Source: Bog-756 sp963704615 (GTDB taxonomy: Bacteria; Actinomycetota; Acidimicrobiia; Acidimicrobiales; RAAP-2). Taken from it: 64,000 nucleotides of DNA. The notes beneath the pieces are model-generated. The model was not told the origin of the DNA, did no database searches, and saw only the letters and a program-made list of their open reading frames with translations. This document shows positions 8,018-15,765 of the stretch, piece after piece. The stretch covers positions 682,001 through 746,000 of the forward strand of contig OY969923.1 of the NCBI GenBank assembly GCA_963704615.1. The letters run 5' to 3'. The position numbers and the translations under genes were made by a program. Each line of letters opens with the position of its first letter. Within the stretch, counting starts at the first letter, position 1.

Positions 8018-8872
8018 TCACTTCCGGTAATCGAGGAAACCCCGGCCGGACTTGCGTCCCAGCTGCTCGGCGGCGACCATGCGACGGAGAAGGGGCACGG
8101 GGGCGTAGTTGGGGTCGCGGAACTCGGCGTAGAGGGCGTCCAGGATGGCCAGAGAAGTATCCAGGCCGACCAGGTCGAGTAGGGCGAAAGGCCCCATGGG
8201 GAAGCCGCAGCCGCCCTTCATGGCCGTGTCGATGTCCTCGATGGTCGCCACTCCCTGCTCGTAGAGCCTGACCGCGTTGTTGAGGTAGGGGAACAACAGA
8301 GCGTTGACGATGAACCCGGCCTGGTCCTTGACCTCGACCGGCGTCTTGCCACAGTCCTCGGCGAACTGACGGACGGCGGCCAGCGTCTGGTCGGAGGCGG
8401 TGAGCGGCCGGACCAGCTCGACCAGCTCCATCACCGGTGCCGGGTTGAAGAAATGGACGCCGCACACCAGCTCCGGCCGACCCGTCTGCATGGCCAACTC
8501 GATGACCGGGAGGGTGGAGGTGTTGGTGGCCAGGATGACACCGTCGGCGGTGATCCGATCGAGCTCGTTGAACAGCTCCTTCTTGATGGCCAGGTCCTCG
8601 ACCACCGATTCGATGACCAGATCGACGTCCTTCAGGTCACCCAGGTCCGAGGTGCCGGTCACCCGGGCCAGGGCGCCGTCGCGTTCTTCCTCGGTCAGCT
8701 TGCCCTTCTCGACCCGGCGGTTGAGGGACTTCTCCACTGCGGCCAGAGTGGCATCCGCGGTCGATTGGCTGCGCGACCGGAGGATCACCTCGAAACCGCT
8801 GACCGCGGCGGTCTCGGCGATCCCCGAGCCCATGATCCCCGAGCCGACTATTCCTATACGTGCAAGAGACAT
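8018..8872 (-). CDS. 3-hydroxybutyryl-CoA dehydrogenase
   Basis: 284 aa, NAD(P)-dependent interconversion of acetoacetyl-CoA and 3-hydroxybutyryl-CoA. It has an N-terminal Rossmann motif GIVGSGIMGSGIAE (residues 7-20), the catalytic signature GVHFFNPAPVMELVE with its His, and the C-terminal family motif GRKSGRGFLDY. Length is typical. ATG 8872 is preceded by TAGCAT ending 8 nt upstream and lacks a Shine-Dalgarno, suggesting a leaderless message. It is probably transcribed together with ecm downstream and sits between thiolase and crotonyl-CoA chemistry in the C4 route. A beta-oxidation role is also possible. Confidence 0.93.
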   Translation of the reverse strand: MSLARIGIVGSGIMGSGIAETAAVSGFEVILRSRSQSTADATLAAVEKSLNRRVEKGKLTEEERDGALARVTGTSDLGDLKDVDLVIESVVEDLAIKKELFNELDRITADGVILATNTSTLPVIELAMQTGRPELVCGVHFFNPAPVMELVELVRPLTASDQTLAAVRQFAEDCGKTPVEVKDQAGFIVNALLFPYLNNAVRLYEQGVATIEDIDTAMKGGCGFPMGPFALLDLVGLDTSLAILDALYAEFRDPNYAPVPLLRRMVAAEQLGRKSGRGFLDYRK

Positions 8873-8880
8873 AGGCGCCG

Positions 8881-8886
8881 ATGCTA
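8881..8886 (-). promoter_or_regulatory. -10 box TAGCAT of hbd, leaderless arrangement
   Basis: On the minus strand TAGCAT ends 8 nt before ATG 8872, with no Shine-Dalgarno. Confidence 0.55.
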
Positions 8887-8943
8887 ACGGGGATCGAGGG
8901 GTGCGGGGAGTGGCGCTTGCCTTCGGGTGACCCGACCGACACC

Positions 8944-10440
8944 ATGGTGGCCATGGACGACTCCCCGGATTCTCCTCGACGGCAGGCCCCGGACTCCGGG
9001 TCGAAGGCGCCGGGCGGCACCCCGGGCCCGACCAAAGCCGGGGCCACCCGGCCCCGGGTGCGACCGGCCAAGGCGGCGGCCACCAGGACCAGTGTGGGGG
9101 CGTCCGTCGAGGCCAACGGCGAGCGCCCACGGCGGGGCGGGACCACCGCGCCGGTCGCACCGAGGAGCCGGGCCACCCGGGCCACCACGACCGGGGCCAC
9201 GTTGCCGGGGGACGCCGGCGAGAACGGCGAGCTGTCGTCGCCGACAGGAGGTCGGCGGTGGCGCCGCGCCCGCAACCGTGCCCTGTACAACCGTCGGTTG
9301 CAACGGGCTTCGGAGCACTGGCCCTGGCTGACCCGGGTCGGCGCCGTTCTCTTGTCCCATCCGGATGTGGTGCTCGGTCTCCTCGGCCGACCGGCCCCCA
9401 TCGAGGTCGACGGCCGGGTGCTCAATCGCAGCACCCAGGCCTTACTCGAGTTGGCCAACCGGTTCCGACCCCAGCCCGGCACCGGAGGGGACGTCCCCGT
9501 GGGCTTCGATCCGGTGGCCATCCGCCGGCAGGCCCGCCTGGCCCGGCTGGCCATGCCCGTCCGCACCGATGTCCACGTGGTGGGCCGGGTGGTGCCCGGT
9601 CCGGCCGGCGGTCGGGGCCTACCGGTGAGGATCTACCGGCAGTTCGGCACCGGCATCGGCGCCGACGCCGCCGGTCGACGACCGGGGGCCATCGTCTACT
9701 ACCACGGTGGGGGTTGGGTCACCGGTGACCTCGCGACCCACGATGCCGGATGTCGTCTTCTGGCCGCGGTGAGCGGGTGCCTGGTGGTGTCGGTCGGCTA
9801 CCGGTTGGCGCCGGAGCATCCGTTCCCCGCCGCCGTGGACGACGCCCTGGCCGCCTACGCCTGGGTCCAAGGACACAGTGACGAGCTCGGTCACGCTGAG
9901 GGCCAGGTGGGCGTCATGGGCGACAGCGCCGGCGGCAACCTGGCCGCGGCGGTGGCCCTCAAGACCCGCCCGACGAGCGGACGGAAGGGGAGTGGGCAGG
10001 CCGGCCTACCGCCGCCCATCGCCCAGGGCCTGATCTATCCGGCCCTCGACGCCCGCCTCGATTCGGCGTCGATGCGCACTTTCGGGGACGGGTTCTTCCT
10101 CACCCGGGAGAGCATGGAGACCTTCCGCGCCTCCTATCTCCCCGACCGTGAGCTCTGGGAGACGGCGACGGTCTCGCCCCTGCTGGCCGACGATCATCGC
10201 CATCTGCCGCCGGCGTTGGTGGTGACCGCCGGCTTCGACCCGTTGCGGGACGACGGGGCCAACTACGCCGACGCTCTGCGGCGTTCCGGCGTGGAGGTCG
10301 AGTACCGCTGCTATGACGATCAGGTCCACGGGTTCATGGGCATGGGTGTCCTGGCTGACTCCTACGCACTGGCCACCGAGGTGGACGACGCCATGGGCCG
10401 GTTGATGCGCCGGTCGATGGCCCTGTCGGCCGGCCACTAG
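8944..10440 (+). CDS. Alpha/beta hydrolase, hormone-sensitive-lipase (HSL) family
   Basis: A serine ester hydrolase of about 498 aa from ATG 8944; ATG 8953 or an upstream in-frame ATG at 8881 are alternatives. The first 100 or so residues are Pro/Gly/Thr/Arg-rich and look disordered, followed by a basic stretch. The catalytic domain has the oxyanion motif YYHGGGWVTGD, nucleophile motif GDSAGGNLA, the acid in DPLRDD and a histidine in QVHGFMGM, all HSL-family features. The substrate is unknown. It is divergent from hbd, and an 8881 start would leave only 8 nt between the genes, which makes that start unlikely. Long N-terminal low-complexity extensions are not typical of the family. Confidence 0.85.
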   Translation: MVAMDDSPDSPRRQAPDSGSKAPGGTPGPTKAGATRPRVRPAKAAATRTSVGASVEANGERPRRGGTTAPVAPRSRATRATTTGATLPGDAGENGELSSPTGGRRWRRARNRALYNRRLQRASEHWPWLTRVGAVLLSHPDVVLGLLGRPAPIEVDGRVLNRSTQALLELANRFRPQPGTGGDVPVGFDPVAIRRQARLARLAMPVRTDVHVVGRVVPGPAGGRGLPVRIYRQFGTGIGADAAGRRPGAIVYYHGGGWVTGDLATHDAGCRLLAAVSGCLVVSVGYRLAPEHPFPAAVDDALAAYAWVQGHSDELGHAEGQVGVMGDSAGGNLAAAVALKTRPTSGRKGSGQAGLPPPIAQGLIYPALDARLDSASMRTFGDGFFLTRESMETFRASYLPDRELWETATVSPLLADDHRHLPPALVVTAGFDPLRDDGANYADALRRSGVEVEYRCYDDQVHGFMGMGVLADSYALATEVDDAMGRLMRRSMALSAGH

Positions 10441-10483
10441 CGCGTCGTCAGCGGGCAGGTTCGGACCAGGGCCGAGGCGCCTC

Positions 10484-10489
10484 TACAGT
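10484..10489 (+). promoter_or_regulatory. -10 box TACAGT of the S51-like gene, leaderless
   Basis: TACAGT ends 7 nt before ATG 10497, with no Shine-Dalgarno. Confidence 0.55.
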
Positions 10490-10496
10490 TGGGCCG

Positions 10497-11189
10497 ATGG
10501 ACGACAACCCCGGAATCCTGGCCCTGATCGGTGGCGGTGAATGGCAAGACGGGTGCTCGTTCGACGCCGACTTTTTGGCCGCCTCGGGATCGGACGAGGT
10601 GCTGGTGCTGCCGACGGCGGCGGCCTATGAGCACCCCGAAAAGCTGGTGGCCGAGGCGGGCGAGTGGTTCGCCCCCCTGGGGGGCCGCGTCGAGGGGTTG
10701 ATGGTCCTGTCCCGTGCCGACGCCGAGGACGAAGGGGCGGCGGCGGTGCTGGCCCGGGCCCGTTTCATCTACCTGAGTGGCAGTTCACCCCTGCACCTGC
10801 GCAGTGTGCTCAAGCATTCGAAGGTGTGGGATGCGCTGGTCGGAGCCTGGCACGGGGGCGCCGTGGTGGTGGGCTCGTCGGGCGCGGCCATGGCCCTCAC
10901 CGACCCGATGGTCGATGCCCGGGGCGGAGGGCTGACCATCGGCCTCGGGCTGGTGAGTGGGTTGGCCGTCGTGCCCCACTTCGGTGACCTCCACGAGGAC
11001 GGGCACGGGGAGAAGCTCCACCGCTCGGTCCACCTGGCACCCATCGGCACTCCGGTGGCCGGTATCCCCGAGCGGACCGCACTGATCCGCGAGCCCCAGG
11101 GTGAATGGCATGCGGCCGGGGCCGGCCCGGTGACGGTGTACCTCGACGGCAAACGGGCCGACGGAGGCCTCGGCGCCCTGCCGCGGTGA
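10497..11189 (+). CDS. Peptidase S51 / cyanophycinase-like protein
   Basis: 230 aa with a class I glutamine-amidotransferase-like fold: ILALIGGGEW at the N-terminus, FIYLSGSSPLHL, and VVVGSSGAAMALTDPM at about residues 123-138, which occupies the nucleophile-elbow position (family GxSAGA). The order here is SSGAAM rather than SAGA, so the catalytic serine (127 or 128) is uncertain and activity may differ from PepE or cyanophycinase. No transporter or cyanophycin synthetase is adjacent. The start follows a -10-like TACAGT by 7 nt. The stop codon lies in a short palindrome shared with the convergent cyclophilin gene. Confidence 0.72.
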   Translation: MDDNPGILALIGGGEWQDGCSFDADFLAASGSDEVLVLPTAAAYEHPEKLVAEAGEWFAPLGGRVEGLMVLSRADAEDEGAAAVLARARFIYLSGSSPLHLRSVLKHSKVWDALVGAWHGGAVVVGSSGAAMALTDPMVDARGGGLTIGLGLVSGLAVVPHFGDLHEDGHGEKLHRSVHLAPIGTPVAGIPERTALIREPQGEWHAAGAGPVTVYLDGKRADGGLGALPR

Positions 11190-11198
11190 GCCGGCTCA
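11187..11198. other. 12-nt palindrome joining two convergent stop codons
   Basis: TGAGCCGGCTCA is self-complementary. Its first TGA is the stop of the plus-strand S51-like gene and its last three bases are the stop of the minus-strand cyclophilin. It is too short to be a convincing terminator. Confidence 0.4.
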
Positions 11199-11750
11199 GT
11201 CGGCTTCGGTGACGGTCACCGACTCGATGACCACCGGTTCCGATGGCGATCCCGACCGGCTGCCCACCGACTCGATGGCCTTGACCACGTCGAGTCCCTT
11301 GACCACTTTGCCGAAGAGCGAGTAGTTGGGCGGGAGGGAGCAGCCATCGGGCCCGCTCACGATGAAGAACTGGCTCCCGTTGGTGTCGGGCCCGGCGTTG
11401 GCCATGGCCACCGAACCGATCTCGTAACGGCCGGGGGCGGGGAGCTCGTCGGCGAACTTGTACCCGGGACCACCCCGGCCCGAGCCCTCGGGGTCCCCGC
11501 CCTGGCACATGAACCCGGGGATGATCCGGTGGAAGACGATGCCGTCGTAGTAGTGCCAACGGGCCAGAAAGACGAAGTTGTTGACCGTCAATGGCGCGGC
11601 CTGGGCGTCGAGGGCCACGGTCATGGTGCCCTTCGAGGTGGTCACCTCGGCCGTGTAGCGCTTGGCCGGATCGATGACCATCGGTGGCGGCCCGTCGAAA
11701 CGCTGGGTCTTGGGGCTCGATCCGTCGGGGGCGGGAACGTCGGGGGCCAT
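11196..11750 (-). CDS. Cytoplasmic cyclophilin-type peptidyl-prolyl isomerase
   Basis: 184 aa. It catalyses cis-trans isomerisation of prolyl bonds in proteins. Core cyclophilin motifs are present: DGIVFHRIIPGFMCQGGDPE, MANAGPDTNGSQFFIV and NYSLFGKVVKGLDVV. No signal peptide is visible, so it is probably cytoplasmic. ATG 11750 follows a GGAGGAG Shine-Dalgarno, unlike its leaderless upstream neighbour. It lies 40 nt downstream of a membrane-anchored paralogue in the same orientation, so the pair are probably duplicates in one operon serving the two sides of the membrane. Confidence 0.92.
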   Translation of the reverse strand: MAPDVPAPDGSSPKTQRFDGPPPMVIDPAKRYTAEVTTSKGTMTVALDAQAAPLTVNNFVFLARWHYYDGIVFHRIIPGFMCQGGDPEGSGRGGPGYKFADELPAPGRYEIGSVAMANAGPDTNGSQFFIVSGPDGCSLPPNYSLFGKVVKGLDVVKAIESVGSRSGSPSEPVVIESVTVTEAD

Positions 11751-11790
11751 GGCACTGCTCCTCCTGTGTGGTGATCGGGTGGGGGTGCTG

Positions 11791-12633
11791 CTACGACTCG
11801 GAGACGGTGACCGAGATCATCCGGTGGAGCGTGGTCGGGGCCCCCGTGCTGCTGGAGGAGGACGACCCGTCGGCGTTGATCTTGTCGACCACGCTCATGC
11901 CCGAGGTGACCTGGCCGAACAAGGAGTAGTTGGGAGCCAGGGTTTCACCTTGCGGGCCGGCCACGATGAAGAACTGGCTGCCGTTGGTGTTGGGTCCGGA
12001 GTTGGCCATGGCCAGTGACCCGAGCGGGTACTGGGGCGAGGACGTCTTCGGGAGCTCGTCGGCGAACTGGTAGCCGGGTCCACCCTCTCCGGTACCGGTG
12101 GGGTCGCCGGTCTGGTCGACGAATCCCTGAATGACCCGGTGGAAGGTGATGCAGTCGTAGAAGTGCTGGTTGGCCAGGAAGACGAAGTTGTTGACCGTCT
12201 TCGGAGCCTGCTTGGCGTCGAGCGTCACGGTGATCGGTCCGATGTCGGTGGTGATGGTGGCCGTGTAGGTCTTCGACGGATCGATGGTCATGGCCGGCGC
12301 CGACTTCCACGCCGGCTTGTTGAGGGTGGCCTTGATATTGGCCGGACAGTCGGCCGACGTAGTGATGGCCGCCAGGCTGGTGTTGCCCGATCCGCCGGCG
12401 GGAGCGGGCCGTGTGGTGGTGGACGAGGCCGCCGTCGTGGTGGTGGTGCTCTTCGCCGCCGCCGAGGGCTTGCCCGGCTTGAAGATGGCATACGAGATGC
12501 CGAACACCACGCCGACGACGATCAGGACGGTGATGACGCGGCGCAGAGTGCGTCTGCGCTTCTGTGATTTCTGTTGGGCCGCCAACCGGGCCTGCCGGCC
12601 GGCCTTTTGCCGCTGTCGTTTCTCGGTGGGCAC
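11791..12633 (-). CDS. Membrane-anchored cyclophilin-type peptidyl-prolyl isomerase
   Basis: 280 aa. A basic N-terminus (about 30 residues of Lys/Arg/Gln) leads into one transmembrane segment, VITVLIVVGVVFGISYAIF, then a Thr/Ser/Ala-rich linker and an extracytoplasmic cyclophilin domain (FHRVIQGFVDQTGDP, MANSGPNTNGSQFFIV, NYSLFGQVTSGM). Expected to fold proteins outside the membrane. The GTG start at 12633 follows TACCCT by 8 nt. A serine run (five consecutive Ser) precedes the last strand. It is divergent from lysC, with both promoters inside a 95-nt gap. Confidence 0.9.
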   Translation of the reverse strand: MPTEKRQRQKAGRQARLAAQQKSQKRRRTLRRVITVLIVVGVVFGISYAIFKPGKPSAAAKSTTTTTAASSTTTRPAPAGGSGNTSLAAITTSADCPANIKATLNKPAWKSAPAMTIDPSKTYTATITTDIGPITVTLDAKQAPKTVNNFVFLANQHFYDCITFHRVIQGFVDQTGDPTGTGEGGPGYQFADELPKTSSPQYPLGSLAMANSGPNTNGSQFFIVAGPQGETLAPNYSLFGQVTSGMSVVDKINADGSSSSSSTGAPTTLHRMISVTVSES

Positions 12634-12641
12634 GGGGGTTC

Positions 12642-12647
12642 AGGGTA
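12642..12647 (-). promoter_or_regulatory. -10 box TACCCT, leaderless GTG start of membrane cyclophilin
   Basis: On the minus strand TACCCT ends 8 nt before GTG 12633, with no Shine-Dalgarno. Confidence 0.5.
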
Positions 12648-12714
12648 GCCGCTCCCATCCGGCGCAATGGCGTCGGCCCTTCTCCGCTCGGCGGGTGCGC
12701 GCGAACCGCACCTG

Positions 12715-12720
12715 TAGCCT
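12715..12720 (+). promoter_or_regulatory. -10 box TAGCCT of lysC, leaderless
   Basis: TAGCCT ends 8 nt before ATG 12729, with no Shine-Dalgarno. Confidence 0.55.
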
Positions 12721-12728
12721 TGGGGCCC

Positions 12729-13940
12729 ATGTCTCTCGTGGTGCAGAAGTTCGGCGGAACCTCGGTCGCCGACGCGGAGCGAATCCGCGCCGTGGCCGAT
12801 CACGTGGCCCGGAGCCGGCGCACCGGCGACGACGTGGTGGTCGTGGTCAGTGCCATGGGGCACACCACCGACCAGTTGATCAGGCTGGCCACCGACGTGA
12901 GCACGGTGCAGCCGATGCGCGAGGTGGACATGCTCCTGAGCTCGGGCGAGCGGATCTCCATGTCGCTCCTGTGCATGGCCCTGGCCGAGCTCGGGGTGGA
13001 GGCCACCTCGTTCACCGGCAGCCAGGCAGGGATCATCACCGACGCCTTCCACACCCGGGCCAAGATCCTGGAGATCAGGGCGGACCGGCTGCGGGCCACC
13101 CTCGAGGGGGGTGGGGTCCCGGTGGTGGCCGGGTTTCAGGGCGTGTCGGTCGAAAAAGACGTGACCACCCTCGGACGGGGGGGATCGGATACCACGGCCG
13201 TGGCCCTGGCCGCGGTGCTGGGTGCCGATGTGTGTGAGATCTACACCGACGTCTCCGGGGTGTTCAGCACCGATCCCCGGATCGAGCCCCAGGCCCGGAA
13301 GCTGGCTCGGGTCAGCTACGAGGAGATGCTGGAGATCGCCGCCACCGGCGGGCGGGTCCTCAATCTTCGTTCCGTCGAGTTCGCCCGCAACCACCATGTC
13401 CCGTTGCACGTACGGTCGAGCTTCACCTGGGAGCCCGGCACCTGGATCGTCGAGGAGAATCCAACCATGGAAGAGGCAATCGTCACCGCGGTGACCCATG
13501 ACGAGTCGGAGGCCAAGGTGACCGTCATCGGCGTCCCCGACCGCCCCGGCCTGGCCGCCCGCCTGTTCCGGGCGCTGGCCGACCGACACGTCAACGTGGA
13601 CATGATCGTCCAGAACACCAGCCTGCACGGGACCACCGACATCTCCTTCACCGTGCCCGGCTATGACCTGGCTGTCAGCACCGAGGTGTGCGAGCAGCTG
13701 GTGCCCGAGCTGGGGGCCACCGGGATCACCAGCGACGGCGACGTGGCCAGGATCTCCTTGGTCGGAGCGGGCATGAAGACCCACCCCGGGGTGACCGCCC
13801 TCACCTTCGAGACCCTGGCCGCGGCCGGCATCAACATCGAGATGATCTCCACCTCGTCCATCCGGATCTCGTGCATGATCCGGGCCGGCGCCGCCGAGCA
13901 GGCCGTCCGCTCCCTGCACGCGGCGTTCGATCTGGCCTGA
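12729..13940 (+). CDS. lysC: Aspartate kinase
   Basis: 403 aa. It phosphorylates aspartate, the first step to lysine, threonine, methionine and diaminopimelate. The amino-acid kinase domain begins VVQKFGGTSVADAERI and contains the GRGGSDTTAVALA substrate loop. Two C-terminal ACT domains follow (VTVIGVPDRPGLAARLF and ISLVGAGMKTHPGVTALTF), the usual site of lysine/threonine feedback. The length matches the single-polypeptide actinobacterial enzyme; in many relatives an internal start yields a separate beta subunit, which I cannot judge here. The next enzyme of the pathway, asd, lies 90 nt downstream with its own -10 box. Confidence 0.96.
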   Translation: MSLVVQKFGGTSVADAERIRAVADHVARSRRTGDDVVVVVSAMGHTTDQLIRLATDVSTVQPMREVDMLLSSGERISMSLLCMALAELGVEATSFTGSQAGIITDAFHTRAKILEIRADRLRATLEGGGVPVVAGFQGVSVEKDVTTLGRGGSDTTAVALAAVLGADVCEIYTDVSGVFSTDPRIEPQARKLARVSYEEMLEIAATGGRVLNLRSVEFARNHHVPLHVRSSFTWEPGTWIVEENPTMEEAIVTAVTHDESEAKVTVIGVPDRPGLAARLFRALADRHVNVDMIVQNTSLHGTTDISFTVPGYDLAVSTEVCEQLVPELGATGITSDGDVARISLVGAGMKTHPGVTALTFETLAAAGINIEMISTSSIRISCMIRAGAAEQAVRSLHAAFDLA

Positions 13941-14018
13941 GACGGCGGGGGTTCGACGATCGACCCGGAGGTCGCCGTCTCGGTGATCGGCAAACCCGGC
14001 CACCCCCCGGAAGGCCCG

Positions 14019-14024
14019 TAGACT
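14019..14024 (+). promoter_or_regulatory. -10 box TAGACT of asd, leaderless
   Basis: TAGACT ends 6 nt before ATG 14031, with no Shine-Dalgarno. Confidence 0.55.
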
Positions 14025-14030
14025 GCCGCC

Positions 14031-15062
14031 ATGCGCGTGGCAGTGGTCGGGGCGACCGGACAGGTCGGTTCGGTGATGCGAGACATCCTCGACGAGCGGG
14101 ACTTCCCCCTCGACGACTTGAGGCTGTTCGCGTCGCCTCGATCGGTCGGCCGTAGGATCCCCTTTCGAGGGAGCGAGGTGACCGTGGAGGACGCGGCGAC
14201 AGCCGACCTCGGCCGGCTGGACCTGGCCCTCTTCTCGGTGGGGGCGGCGGCGTCCCGGGAGCTGGCCCCCCGGTTCGCCGCGGCCGGCGCCGTCGTCATC
14301 GACAACTCGTCGGCCTGGCGGATGGACCCCGACGTCCCTCTGGTGGTCACCGAGGTCAACGCGTCGACCCTGGACTCGATCCCGAAGGGGATCGTGGCCA
14401 ACCCCAACTGCACGACGATGGTGGCCATGCCCGTGCTCAAGCCGCTGCACGACGCCGCCGGTCTGGAGCGGCTCGTGGTGGCCACCTACCAGGCGGTGTC
14501 CGGATCCGGTCTGGCCGGGGTGGCCGAGCTCGAGGGACAGTTGGTCAAGACCGTCGACGAGGCCGGCGCCCTCACCTTCGACGGTGGCGCCGTGGCCTTC
14601 CCCCAACCGGTCACCTTCCCCGACGTCATCGCCCACAACGTGGTTCCCCTGGCCGGGTACCTGGTGGAGGACGGCGCCGCCGAGACCAGCGAGGAGAAGA
14701 AGTTCCGGGACGAGAGCCGCAGGATCTTGAACATTCCCGGACTCTCGGTCACCTGCACCTGCGTGAGGGTGCCGGTGTTCACCGGCCACTCGCACGCCGT
14801 GGTGGCCGAGTTCTCCCGGCCGCTGAGCCCGGAGGAGGCGACAGTCATCCTGAGCCGGGCTCCCGGCGTCGAACTGGCCGACCTCCCCACCCCCCTGCGG
14901 GTCGCCGGGAAGGATCTCTCTCTGGTCGGGCGCATCCGCCGGGCTGACGGTGCACCCGATCGGCTGGCCCTGTTCGTGAGCGGGGACAACTTGCGCAAGG
15001 GGGCCGCGCTCAACGCCGTGCAGATCGCCGAGGTGCTGGTGGCCCGGGGCGTTCTCGCCTGA
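14031..15062 (+). CDS. asd: Aspartate-semialdehyde dehydrogenase
   Basis: 343 aa. It reduces aspartyl phosphate, the LysC product, to aspartate semialdehyde with NADPH. The N-terminal nucleotide motif is VAVVGATGQVGSVMRDIL, the active-site cysteine is Cys127 in NPNCTTM, and FTGHSHAV contains the family histidine. Length is normal. A -10-like TAGACT ends 6 nt before ATG 14031, so it can be expressed independently of lysC through a leaderless message. The gene ends before a terminator-like hairpin shared with convergent phoU. Confidence 0.96.
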   Translation: MRVAVVGATGQVGSVMRDILDERDFPLDDLRLFASPRSVGRRIPFRGSEVTVEDAATADLGRLDLALFSVGAAASRELAPRFAAAGAVVIDNSSAWRMDPDVPLVVTEVNASTLDSIPKGIVANPNCTTMVAMPVLKPLHDAAGLERLVVATYQAVSGSGLAGVAELEGQLVKTVDEAGALTFDGGAVAFPQPVTFPDVIAHNVVPLAGYLVEDGAAETSEEKKFRDESRRILNIPGLSVTCTCVRVPVFTGHSHAVVAEFSRPLSPEEATVILSRAPGVELADLPTPLRVAGKDLSLVGRIRRADGAPDRLALFVSGDNLRKGAALNAVQIAEVLVARGVLA

Positions 15063-15069
15063 AGCCGTT

Positions 15070-15095
15070 TCCGGGGCCACAACCGCGGTCCCGGA
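15070..15095. terminator. Hairpin between convergent asd and phoU
   Basis: TCCGGGGCC pairs with GGTCCCGGA (9 pairs including one G-T) around an 8-nt loop. No T-tract follows in either direction. A bidirectional terminator is likely. Confidence 0.55.
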
Positions 15096-15103
15096 TCGCC
15101 GCC

Positions 15104-15733
15104 TTAGTGGACCGGGCCTGCTGCCGGGGCCAGCTCGACCACCCGGCGGGCCAGATTCACCGCATGGTCGCCGAACCGCTCGTAGAACCGGGCCACCATG
15201 GCCAGCTCGACGGCCACCGGGAGCGGCATGGTGCCGGCCACCACCTCCACGGTCAGGCTCACGTGCAGGTCGTCCATCTCGTCGTCGAGGGTGTCCACCA
15301 CCGACGCGCCCATCGGCTGCCGCTCGGCATAGGCGTCGGTGGTGGCCCGCCACATGTGGATGGCCACCTCACCCATCCGCTCCACCAAGCCCCGGCTCCT
15401 CGCCGTCAGCTCGGCTCCCAGTCCGCGGGCCGCCCGGCGGGCCACGTGCTCGGCCAGGTCGCCGTTCCGTTCGAGGTCGGGGAGCATCCTGATGACGGTG
15501 ACCAGGAAGCGGAGGTCCTTCGGCGCGGTGATTCCCGCCGTGGTCAGCTCCTGCAGGGTGAGGTGCTCGATGTCGTGGTAGAGGGTGTCGACCACCTCGT
15601 CCCGGTCGGCCAGGATCTTGGCCGCCTCGCGGTCACTGGACAAGAGAGCATGGGTGGCACCAGAGACCGACTCGCCGACCAGGGCGAACAGCTGGAGGAC
15701 CTTGCGGTCGATCTGTTCGAAGGCGTCGTCCAC
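15104..15733 (-). CDS. phoU: PhoU-family phosphate signalling protein
   Basis: 209 aa, all-helical, with two PhoU repeats each carrying the E/DxxxD metal-cluster pattern (DEVVDTLYHDIE and DDEMDDLHVSLT) and the helix ARFYERFGDHAVNLARRV. PhoU links the Pst phosphate transporter to the PhoR sensor. No pst genes are visible here. GTG 15733 is chosen over a GTG three codons upstream because it lies 7 nt after TACGGT, matching the leaderless layout of neighbours. Convergent with asd. Confidence 0.88.
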   Translation of the reverse strand: MDDAFEQIDRKVLQLFALVGESVSGATHALLSSDREAAKILADRDEVVDTLYHDIEHLTLQELTTAGITAPKDLRFLVTVIRMLPDLERNGDLAEHVARRAARGLGAELTARSRGLVERMGEVAIHMWRATTDAYAERQPMGASVVDTLDDEMDDLHVSLTVEVVAGTMPLPVAVELAMVARFYERFGDHAVNLARRVVELAPAAGPVH

Positions 15734-15740
15734 ATCGCTC

Positions 15741-15746
15741 ACCGTA
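15741..15746 (-). promoter_or_regulatory. -10 box TACGGT of phoU, leaderless
   Basis: On the minus strand TACGGT ends 7 nt before GTG 15733. It overlaps the alternative upstream GTG, arguing against that start. Confidence 0.5.
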
Positions 15747-15765
15747 CCCGGACCGACCCGGGTGG

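Noticed and set aside
8881..8943. ATG 8881 as start of the HSL-family hydrolase
   Set aside because: It would overlap the hbd -10 box and leave only 8 nt between divergent genes; the added residues look non-coding.
12522..15353. A 943-codon open frame antisense to lysC and asd
   Set aside because: Same shadow effect. lysC and asd are unambiguous on the opposite strand.
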